Below are positions 1 through 6,511 of a stretch of 25,014 nt of DNA, piece by piece. Each line of letters begins with the position of its first letter. The first letter of the stretch is position 1. The position numbers and the translations under genes were made by a program. The notes below the pieces were generated by a model. It searched no databases. It had not been told where the DNA came from and saw only the letters and a list, made by a program, of their open reading frames with translations. Origin of the DNA: CAZTZY01 sp964617765 (GTDB taxonomy: Bacteria; Pseudomonadota; Gammaproteobacteria; Pseudomonadales; DT-91); the NCBI GenBank assembly GCA_964617765.1, contig CAZTZY010000042.1, positions 1-25,014 of the forward strand, in the 5' to 3' direction.

Positions 1-1
1 T

Positions 2-229
2 CTAAAAGCCAGGATTTTTCCGGGAGAGCAAGGAAGCACCGCGCAGAACTGCAGTTTACACGCAGTAAATGAGGGATCGAGCACGCAGCTGAGCAGCTAT
101 AACGGAAAGATGGTTTTTAGCGATGCCCTTTATACCATTCAGAAGGATTACCAGCCTTTAGATCTGCCCAAAGTTTGTAGTCGGCTGTTATTGGGGGAAG
201 CATTGATTGCTTTGGTATATATGGCCTGA
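2..229 (+). CDS. possible 3' end of an unidentified gene (partial, low confidence)
   Basis: A reading frame is open from the window edge to a TGA at 227-229 (75 codons). Its first 50 codons read like protein, for example the stretch SSYNGKMVFSDALYTIQKDY at about residues 32-51, but I do not recognise a family. The last 80 bases overlap the 3' end of the convergent kinase gene, which is unusual for a real gene. It may instead be an eroded gene end or part of an intergenic repeat. Whether any function exists cannot be judged from this fragment. Confidence 0.25.
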   Translation, partial: LKARIFPGEQGSTAQNCSLHAVNEGSSTQLSSYNGKMVFSDALYTIQKDYQPLDLPKVCSRLLLGEALIALVYMA

Positions 230-2139
230 GCATTACTAAATTCCTGCGCCAGTAACTTGTCTTGTATTTCATTAGCCATCACGTTTACGACTTTTTCGAT
301 ACCTTGTTTTGCCTGTTGGTTACCCGGATCAATGGATAATACTTCGAGATATTTACCTAGTGCACTTTCTTGTGATGGCGTGTGGTAATCACCTCTTGAG
401 TAATAGGTATCTGCCTTGGCTAACAAGCCATTAATGCGGACTTTGTTGAAAAGAGCGGTGGTATTATTTGTTTCAGTGGGTTCTTCTATTTTCGTTGGGT
501 TGGCAGCAACGGGTTTTGATTTCCGGGTACTGGCAGGCGCAGCTACTTGTTCTTTTTGCGCCTGAAGTTTTTCTTCACGCTCGCGTTTCTCTGTTTCTTT
601 TTGGGCAGCGATTACAGCTTGTTTTTTTTCTTCTTCAATGTTCGCTTGCTCGCGTTGTTGAAGCATAGCTTCTGCATCGCTCAGGCCAGGGATATTTAAT
701 GAAATGGATCTTGTTATGCTAACCAGTTCATGTGCTTTTTCAAAATTGCCTGATGTAATGGCTTCGTTAGTTTGTGTAACCAGTTTATTCGCTATGTCGG
801 CAATGCCCAATTTCGCTTCAAGGTTATCATTATTTATCTTCAGGACCATGCGGTAGTAGTCTAAGGCGCTTTCACCTTCCGGTGTTGCATAATTGCCTAA
901 TGCGATAGCGACTTTTGCTTCATTCAGGTTTTTTTGAATGCGGTTGTCAATAACCGTTTTGACGGGTTTCTTTTCAATAGCCGGTGTTTCAGAAGCTGTA
1001 ATATCGGTACCAGATTGTGGTTGAAGAATATGGATCAGTTTTTGGTGAGCACCCATTAATTCAGTATTATCAGGTGCAAAAAAGGGCACATACCAAAGAG
1101 TGACTATAGCCAATATGGCTGCAAGAAGTGCAACCAAAGTCACCAAACTCAAGGAGACAGATTTTTTTTCATTGATGGTAGATGATTTATTGCGATCTCC
1201 CTGATCAGCACGCATCGTGTGAGTATTTTCCTGCATTACGGTTTTTGTATTGTCGGGGCTTTTTGCTAATGTTGGTTGTGAAACTTTTTTATTCACAGAA
1301 GTTGCTAATCTTTCTTGAATATTATCAAGATATTCTATGACTTCATGACCTGTTTGAATGCGCTGGGATTTATTTTTTGCGAGTAATTTATCAATGAGTT
1401 CCTGAAATGTATTTAACGCCGGTTTCAGGCGAGGGATAGGCTCCTTGAGGTGTTGAATGCCAATTTCAAATGGGTTATTGCCATCGAATGGTACATTACC
1501 GGTAAGGAGTTCGAATAACATGATACCCAATGCATAAATATCACAAGTATTATCTAACGCTTCACCTTTGGTTTGTTCCGGGCTCATATATTTGGGTGTG
1601 CCGATAACTTTGCCCACCTGGGTCATATTTGAATCCGGAGCTGTGGGTCTTGCTATCCCAAAATCCGTTAAAACGGCTGCACCATCTTCGCGAAACATAA
1701 TATTATCGGGTTTTACATCCCGATGAATGATGCCTTTGCGATGCGCGTAATCAAGGGCAAGTGCAACATCTTTGGTAATTTTGATGATTTGCTTTAATGT
1801 CAGGCCTTGTTTGATTTTTGAAGATAGATCGCCGTTATCGAGATACTCCATAGAAATATAATAATAATCATCAGCGGTGCCTACATCATAAACAGGCACA
1901 ATATGCGGATGCGAGAGGCGAGCAACTATTTTGGCTTCACGAAGAAAACGATCGCTATAGGAGTTGTCTTCGTGTGCTTTGGAAGTCATCACTTTAAGTG
2001 CAACCTTCCTTCCGAAGCTTTCTTGTATGGCGAGATAAACAGTTGCCATACCACCAGTCCCTAAACGACTTAGTATGGTGTAGCCTGGTATTTTGGGGCT
2101 ATTGCTAAGAATAGCAGGTTCTTGTTCTGTGGCGTCCAA
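148..2139 (-). CDS. membrane-anchored Ser/Thr protein kinase (Hanks/PknB-type) with a TPR-like outer region
   Basis: Hanks-type kinase expected to phosphorylate Ser/Thr on proteins from the cytoplasmic face of the inner membrane. Seen in the sequence: glycine loop GTGGMATVY at residues 27-35, ATP-binding Lys49 in VALKV, catalytic HRDVKPDN with Asp141, DFG at 159-161, and APE-like SPEQ near 186. A single hydrophobic segment at about 329-354 follows the roughly 270-residue kinase domain. The C-terminal part holds two similar TPR-like modules (about 403-480 and 573-655) separated by a charged Glu/Lys/Gln coiled-coil stretch (about 495-531). PASTA repeats are absent, so it is not the cell-wall-sensing PknB architecture. 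The start is TTG: the frame is closed by a TGA just upstream, the next Met lies inside the glycine loop, and an AGGGTG sits about 10 bases before the TTG. No partner phosphatase lies in the window, and the substrate and signal are unknown. Confidence 0.9.
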   Translation of the reverse strand: MDATEQEPAILSNSPKIPGYTILSRLGTGGMATVYLAIQESFGRKVALKVMTSKAHEDNSYSDRFLREAKIVARLSHPHIVPVYDVGTADDYYYISMEYLDNGDLSSKIKQGLTLKQIIKITKDVALALDYAHRKGIIHRDVKPDNIMFREDGAAVLTDFGIARPTAPDSNMTQVGKVIGTPKYMSPEQTKGEALDNTCDIYALGIMLFELLTGNVPFDGNNPFEIGIQHLKEPIPRLKPALNTFQELIDKLLAKNKSQRIQTGHEVIEYLDNIQERLATSVNKKVSQPTLAKSPDNTKTVMQENTHTMRADQGDRNKSSTINEKKSVSLSLVTLVALLAAILAIVTLWYVPFFAPDNTELMGAHQKLIHILQPQSGTDITASETPAIEKKPVKTVIDNRIQKNLNEAKVAIALGNYATPEGESALDYYRMVLKINNDNLEAKLGIADIANKLVTQTNEAITSGNFEKAHELVSITRSISLNIPGLSDAEAMLQQREQANIEEEKKQAVIAAQKETEKREREEKLQAQKEQVAAPASTRKSKPVAANPTKIEEPTETNNTTALFNKVRINGLLAKADTYYSRGDYHTPSQESALGKYLEVLSIDPGNQQAKQGIEKVVNVMANEIQDKLLAQEFSNAQAIYTKAINASPNNSRLQTLGRSKGW

Positions 2140-2173
2140 TCGGTTTAATCACCCTGCTCTTGGAAGTGAATTG

Positions 2174-2208
2174 ATTTCTTGAATGTTAAAAATACACATT
2201 CAAGAAAT
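2174..2208. repeat. 12-bp perfect inverted repeat between the VanZ-like gene and the kinase gene
   Basis: ATTTCTTGAATG (2174-2185) and CATTCAAGAAAT (2197-2208) are perfect complements separated by 11 bases. The repeat fills most of the 102-base gap between the stop of the VanZ-like gene and the start of the kinase, both transcribed leftward. It could act as a hairpin ending the upstream message or as an operator for the kinase. No T-run follows on the minus strand, so a classical intrinsic terminator is not supported. Confidence 0.6.
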
Positions 2209-2241
2209 TACATTATGTTCATAATATAGCATGGTTAGTTG

Positions 2242-2628
2242 TTAAGTCATTGTTTCAGAGTGTTTTATTGGTTTTTTTAAAAAAGGTAATGGGAAAAAGT
2301 AATGAATTAACCTGGAAATCATTAAGCCAATAAATAAACCGGCAAAATTAGCCAGTACATCATTCAAGGATGCTGTGCGATAAGAGATCAGGCTTTGTAG
2401 ATACTCGATAGCAATGCCGTAAAATATACAAAGCAACATTAGAAAAAATAGCTGTTTTTTGGTTATTGCAATCAGGCAGCTCAGTATGCCAAAACCTGCA
2501 TAGGTTAAGGCATGGGCAATTTTATCCCACGACCCAATATTTGTAATACCTGAAGGTATGCTTAAACAAAAATAACTTACCAGAACACTGTAAATGATAA
2601 AAACAATAATAAGATAGCGGCGTAGCAT
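2242..2628 (-). CDS. VanZ-like family membrane protein
   Basis: Small integral membrane protein of 128 residues with about four hydrophobic segments. Family features are the DKIAHALTYAGFG motif after the first loop and the SLNDVLANFAGLFIGL motif near the C-terminus, both typical of VanZ-like proteins. The biochemical role of most members is unknown; the original VanZ gives low-level teicoplanin resistance, and nothing here supports that role specifically. I chose the ATG at 2628, which shares one base with the TAA of the preceding gene (TAATG) and has a GAGG about 10 bases upstream. A longer in-frame start at 2670 would overlap that gene by 43 bases and adds no recognisable sequence. It is probably translationally coupled to the NRDE gene. 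Confidence 0.8.
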   Translation of the reverse strand: MLRRYLIIVFIIYSVLVSYFCLSIPSGITNIGSWDKIAHALTYAGFGILSCLIAITKKQLFFLMLLCIFYGIAIEYLQSLISYRTASLNDVLANFAGLFIGLMISRLIHYFFPLPFLKKPIKHSETMT

Positions 2629-3392
2629 TAAGGATTTACCTCGAAGCAAAAATGGTGATTTTCTGTGCAAATACCCTCTTCGATATAAGTACGTTCAAAA
2701 AAATTCACAATGCCAGATTTTCCTATCGTAATAACAGTACTGCAACGGGTTCCATAATTATCGCTCTGGATGAATATAGGTGAGAGCTTTCGCTCAGTTT
2801 CTATTGTCAGTCCAGTTTCGGGTAAATGTATATCGTCAGCACATTGATTATCCTTGAGTGCATACATCCATTCTTCAATATCAAACCTGTTTTCTAATAA
2901 GGCAGAAATGCGTTTTTTCCCTAAAATAACTTTGGGCCAGGGGGTGTCCAGTAGAGCATTACTTAAGCCAACAATGCCATGATTTATGGTTAGGGGACTT
3001 TTAGCCCGATTGCTAACGTACTGAATGTCGGTGCTTTTAGTTGAAAGGTTGCCGAATACACAATTATATCCAGCGTAATCCCCAGATGTTTGGGATAGAA
3101 GTTCGGAAAATTCGTTTTGGCTTAAGTTGCTCTCAAGAAAATCAGTGACTAAAAGACCTCGACTTTTTCCACTAGGGAGTTGTTCCGGTTGCCGGTAATT
3201 GGTGACCGCCGCAAATCGCCCTGTTCGCGTTACGCCTAGCCAGGTACCTCCTGCCAGTAAATCTTTACCGGCCAAAATGGGTTTGCCGGTCCAGAAGTGA
3301 GCGTTTACTGTTGGTCTTGCATAGTATTCATCACGATTCGCAGCGATAATGATCGGATAATCTGCGTGTTGGTTGATAAAAATAATACACAT
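2628..3392 (-). CDS. NRDE / TANGO2-family protein
   Basis: 254-residue protein with the diagnostic N-terminus of the family: it starts Met-Cys with a hydrophobic strand, followed by AANRDEYYARPT at about residues 17-28, which contains the NRDE signature. A second conserved segment, LAGGTWLGVTRTGRFAAVTNYR (about 46-67), also fits. The N-terminal Cys position resembles Ntn-type hydrolases. Eukaryotic TANGO2 is linked to lipid, CoA and heme metabolism, and the bacterial role is not established. It is the first gene of a minus-strand pair and its stop overlaps the start of the VanZ-like gene by one base. The ATG at 3392 is the only sensible start, although no clear Shine-Dalgarno precedes it. Confidence 0.85.
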   Translation of the reverse strand: MCIIFINQHADYPIIIAANRDEYYARPTVNAHFWTGKPILAGKDLLAGGTWLGVTRTGRFAAVTNYRQPEQLPSGKSRGLLVTDFLESNLSQNEFSELLSQTSGDYAGYNCVFGNLSTKSTDIQYVSNRAKSPLTINHGIVGLSNALLDTPWPKVILGKKRISALLENRFDIEEWMYALKDNQCADDIHLPETGLTIETERKLSPIFIQSDNYGTRCSTVITIGKSGIVNFFERTYIEEGICTENHHFCFEVNP

Positions 3393-3469
3393 GGTTTTAT
3401 GATGGTATAAGTAGTCGCTTTAGACCAGTTAATTTGTACAATGCCTACTCATTCATTATTAATGTACTG

Positions 3470-4279
3470 ATGATGTTCATTACTTTATTTATTTATTTGT
3501 TATTGGGTGCTTTGGCCGGATTGCTGGCCGGATTATTTGGCGTTGGTGGCGGCGTCATTATAGTGCCCGTACTCATTTATGCATTCACTGGGCAAGGAAT
3601 TTCACCAGAATGGTTAACCCATATGGCAGTGGGCACCTCTTTGGCTGTTATTTGTATATCTTCCCTCAGCTCGGTGATGGCTCATCAAAAAAATAAATCG
3701 ATACTTTGGCCGGTAGTAAAAAGTATGACACCAGGGCTCCTGTTGGGAGTAGTGCTGGGAGTTTTTAGTATCGTGCATATTCCAGGGAGCAGGCTGCAAT
3801 GGATAATTGGCGCATATTTGTTGCTAATGGCAATCCAAATGGGTTTTGAGATTATGCCTGAGAGAGAGGCTCCATTGCCGGGTAAATCACGGCTGTTAGG
3901 CGTTGGTGTGGGTATTGGCTGGTTATCAGCAATGTTCGGCATCGGGGGTGGGTCGTTGACCGTGCCTTTTTTGAGTTATTATGGAACGAGAATGCAGCAA
4001 GCAGTGGCAACATCGGCAGCTTGTGGTTTACCCATAGCAATGATGGGTATGTTTAGTAATAGCATTGCTGGATCATTGCAGAAGGGATTGCCAGACTGGA
4101 GCCTTGGATTTATCTATTTGCCTGCATTTTTAGGTATAGCCATTTTAAGTGCCCCTTTTGCCCAGTTGGGCGCGAAACTAGCGCAAAAACTCCCGGCTAA
4201 AAAGTTGAAGCGTTTATTTGCAATATTTCTTGCTATTATAGGCGGCTCATTAATTCTCAAAACTTTAGGGATAGGCTGA
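3470..4279 (+). CDS. sulfite exporter TauE/SafE family permease
   Basis: Polytopic inner-membrane transporter of the TauE/SafE (DUF81) family, which moves sulfite, sulfoacetate or related organic anions; the substrate here is not determinable. The family's internal duplication is visible: the N-terminal half carries LLAGLFGVGGGVIIVPVL and the C-terminal half LSAMFGIGGGSLTVPFLS, each at the end of a transmembrane helix. About eight hydrophobic segments can be counted. The frame is also open from a TTG at 3434, but ATG codons at 3470 and 3473 place the start right before the first helix, as is usual in the family. None has a convincing ribosome site. The TGA overlaps the lgt ATG by one base (TGATG), so it is probably co-translated with lgt. 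A similar permease-lgt-thyA order is known in pseudomonads. Confidence 0.85.
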   Translation: MMFITLFIYLLLGALAGLLAGLFGVGGGVIIVPVLIYAFTGQGISPEWLTHMAVGTSLAVICISSLSSVMAHQKNKSILWPVVKSMTPGLLLGVVLGVFSIVHIPGSRLQWIIGAYLLLMAIQMGFEIMPEREAPLPGKSRLLGVGVGIGWLSAMFGIGGGSLTVPFLSYYGTRMQQAVATSAACGLPIAMMGMFSNSIAGSLQKGLPDWSLGFIYLPAFLGIAILSAPFAQLGAKLAQKLPAKKLKRLFAIFLAIIGGSLILKTLGIG

Positions 4280-5070
4280 TGCTTCATCATCCCAATATTG
4301 ATCCGGTAGCCCTGCATTTAGGCCCATTACAAGTGCATTGGTATGGCCTTATGTATTTATGCGCTTTCGTATTTGCTTACTGGATTTGCCGCCGTAATGC
4401 TGTTTTAGGCAGAACGTCGTTAAAACCCGAACAAGTGGAAGATGTTATTTTTTGGGGTGCAATAGGTGTGATTTTGGGCGGGCGTTTTGGCTATGTATTT
4501 TTTTATGGATGGGGCAGTTTTATTGAAAATCCGTTGTGGGCTTTAAAAGTATGGCAAGGAGGAATGTCATTTCATGGCGGTTTTATTGGTGTATTGGTAG
4601 CGGGTTATTTTTATGCTAAAAAACAGGGTATCCGTGTCGGCGCTTTACTGGATACCGCAGCGTTAGCCGTGCCTATGGGTTTGGGTTTTGGCAGGATAGG
4701 CAATTTTATTGGCCAGGAATTATGGGGAAGACCAACAGATTTGCCTTGGGGTATGGTATTCGCTAAAGATCCTTTAGGATTGGTGCGCCACCCTTCGCAA
4801 CTCTATCAGGCTTTCCTGGAAGGACTTGTGCTTTTCCTGATTATCTACTGGTATAACAGAAAGCCTCGACCGGAGTGGGGCTCGGGTGCACTTTTCCTGA
4901 TTTTTTATGGCATATTCCGTTTTTTGGTTGAATTTGTCCGTGAGCCTGATGCTCATATAGGCTTTGAATTATTTGGCTGGATGTCACGTGGCCAGGAATT
5001 ATCCATACCCATGATAATTGCGGGTGTTATATTGTTAGTCTGGGCATATCAACAAGAATCGAAAAAGTAA
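4279..5070 (+). CDS. lgt: prolipoprotein diacylglyceryl transferase
   Basis: Inner-membrane enzyme that transfers diacylglycerol from phosphatidylglycerol to the lipobox Cys of prolipoproteins, the first step of lipoprotein maturation. The 263-residue length and the multi-helix layout match the family. Seen motifs: HWYGLMY at about 20-26, SFHGGFIG with conserved His99 near the start of a helix, and the signature RIGNFIGQELWGRPTDLPWG at about 139-158, with Arg139 and the invariant Asn/Glu. HPSQLYQ at 171-177 and RFLVEFVREPD near the C-terminus also fit. The ATG at 4279 shares one base with the preceding permease stop. thyA starts 13 bases after its stop. The cis/trans isomerase downstream carries a lipobox and would be a substrate. 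Confidence 0.97.
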   Translation: MLHHPNIDPVALHLGPLQVHWYGLMYLCAFVFAYWICRRNAVLGRTSLKPEQVEDVIFWGAIGVILGGRFGYVFFYGWGSFIENPLWALKVWQGGMSFHGGFIGVLVAGYFYAKKQGIRVGALLDTAALAVPMGLGFGRIGNFIGQELWGRPTDLPWGMVFAKDPLGLVRHPSQLYQAFLEGLVLFLIIYWYNRKPRPEWGSGALFLIFYGIFRFLVEFVREPDAHIGFELFGWMSRGQELSIPMIIAGVILLVWAYQQESKK

Positions 5071-5083
5071 AGAGAATATAACA

Positions 5084-5878
5084 ATGCAACAATATCTTGA
5101 TTTAATGCGCCATATTAAAGCCAATGGTGTTGATAAAAGTGACCGCACAGGTACAGGAACAAGAAGTATATTTGGTTACCAGATGCGGTTTGATTTGAAT
5201 AAAGGATTTCCCTGCATAACAACAAAAAAATTGCATTTACGCTCGATAATTCATGAGCTGTTGTGGTTTTTGCAAGGTGATACCAATATCAGGTATCTGA
5301 AGGAGAATGGTGTCAGGATATGGGATGAATGGGCTGATGAAAAAGGTAATCTTGGTCCCGTTTACGGTTATCAATGGCGTTCATGGCCAACACCTGATGG
5401 CGGTCATATTGACCAGATTTCTCAGTTGATAGAGCAGATCAAGAAAAATCCAGATTCACGCAGGCATATTGTTAGTGCCTGGAATGTAGCCAATGTCAAT
5501 CAAATGGCGTTGCCACCGTGTCATACCCTGTTCCAGTTTTATGTTGCAGAAGGAAAGTTATCCTGCCAATTGTATCAGCGCAGTGCCGATGTTTTTTTAG
5601 GTGTGCCTTTTAATATTGCATCCTATGCGTTGTTAACCATGATGGTTGCGCAAGTATGTGACCTTGAGTGTGGGGATTTTGTTCATACCTTTGGTGATGC
5701 ACATTTATATAACAATCATTTTGAGCAAGTTGATTTGCAATTAAGTCGAACACCCAAACCATTGCCAACGATGTTAATTAATCCCGCCGTAAAAAATATA
5801 TTTGAATTTAAATTTGAAGATTTTGAGTTGAAAAATTATTTCCCTGATGCCCATATTTCTGCGCCGGTAGCTGTTTGA
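5084..5878 (+). CDS. thyA: thymidylate synthase
   Basis: Converts dUMP and 5,10-methylene-tetrahydrofolate to dTMP and dihydrofolate in the cytoplasm. It has 264 residues, the same length as E. coli ThyA, and catalytic Cys146 lies in the expected ALPPCHTLFQFYV motif. Other conserved elements are DRTGTGT near residue 20, ELLWFLQGDTNI at 58-69, PVYGYQWRSW at 92-101, RRHIVSAWN at 126-134 and GDAHLYNNH in the C-terminal part. An AGAG about 8 bases before the ATG can serve as ribosome site. It is followed with a one-base overlap by folA, which recycles the dihydrofolate that ThyA produces, so the pair is functionally as well as physically coupled. Confidence 0.98.
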   Translation: MQQYLDLMRHIKANGVDKSDRTGTGTRSIFGYQMRFDLNKGFPCITTKKLHLRSIIHELLWFLQGDTNIRYLKENGVRIWDEWADEKGNLGPVYGYQWRSWPTPDGGHIDQISQLIEQIKKNPDSRRHIVSAWNVANVNQMALPPCHTLFQFYVAEGKLSCQLYQRSADVFLGVPFNIASYALLTMMVAQVCDLECGDFVHTFGDAHLYNNHFEQVDLQLSRTPKPLPTMLINPAVKNIFEFKFEDFELKNYFPDAHISAPVAV

Positions 5879-6387
5879 TGGATATTGCATTGATTGTTGC
5901 TATGGCACAAAACGGCGTTATAGGAAGAAATAATCAGTTGCCATGGCATTTGCCTGAGGATTTACGGTATTTTAAAAAAACGACGATGGGTAAGCCCATT
6001 ATCATGGGTCGAAAAACATTTGAATCTATTGGCAAGCCCTTGCCTGGTAGAACCAATATTGTCATCAGTGCGCAAGAAAATATCCTTTTGCCGGAAGGCG
6101 TCAGGTTAGCCGGGTCAGTCAATGAAGCCAGGGCAATAGCAGAAAATGTCGGAATGGCTGATGGCGTGACAGAAGTCATGGTGATTGGTGGTGAGCAAAT
6201 ATATTCGTTATTTATGCCGGAAGCGCAGCGCATATATTTAACCAAGGTGCATGCCGATATTGAAGGTGATGCTTCTTTTTCTGCTTTCAAAGAAAACGAT
6301 TGGCAGATGGTGACTGAACAGCATTTTCAGGCAAGTGAAAATAATCCTTACAATTACAGCTTTTGTGTTTTGGAGAGGAAGCCTTAA
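5878..6387 (+). CDS. folA: dihydrofolate reductase
   Basis: Reduces dihydrofolate to tetrahydrofolate with NADPH, the trimethoprim target, and regenerates the cofactor oxidised by ThyA. From the ATG at 5878 the product has 169 residues. Seen: IALIVAMAQNGVIGRNNQLPWHLPEDL, where Asp28 corresponds to the catalytic acid Asp27 of E. coli; the NADPH-binding GRKTFESIGKPLPGRTNIV; and VIGGEQIYSLFMPEAQRIYLT. An in-frame TTG one codon earlier (5875) is possible. The ATG sharing one base with the thyA TGA is preferred because it gives the usual N-terminus and a coupling overlap. It is the last gene of the permease-lgt-thyA-folA run. The following 124 bases hold no gene. Confidence 0.97.
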   Translation: MDIALIVAMAQNGVIGRNNQLPWHLPEDLRYFKKTTMGKPIIMGRKTFESIGKPLPGRTNIVISAQENILLPEGVRLAGSVNEARAIAENVGMADGVTEVMVIGGEQIYSLFMPEAQRIYLTKVHADIEGDASFSAFKENDWQMVTEQHFQASENNPYNYSFCVLERKP

Positions 6388-6511
6388 TTATTGTATTTGG
6401 GATTGTCTGGCAGTGCAGAGAAATAGTAGTCTTATAAAATACGATAGATTTGCTTAGTTATTAGACTTTCAAAACCGAAAGAAAACAATTTTTTTGAAGG
6501 AGTTTTGTATT

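Noticed and set aside
2628..2670. longer start of the VanZ-like gene at 2670
   Set aside because: It would overlap the NRDE gene by 43 bases, while the ATG at 2628 has a coupling overlap and a GAGG ribosome site.
6403..6438. promoter for cti from TTGTCT and TATAAA
   Set aside because: The spacer is 24 bases, far from the usual 16-18.
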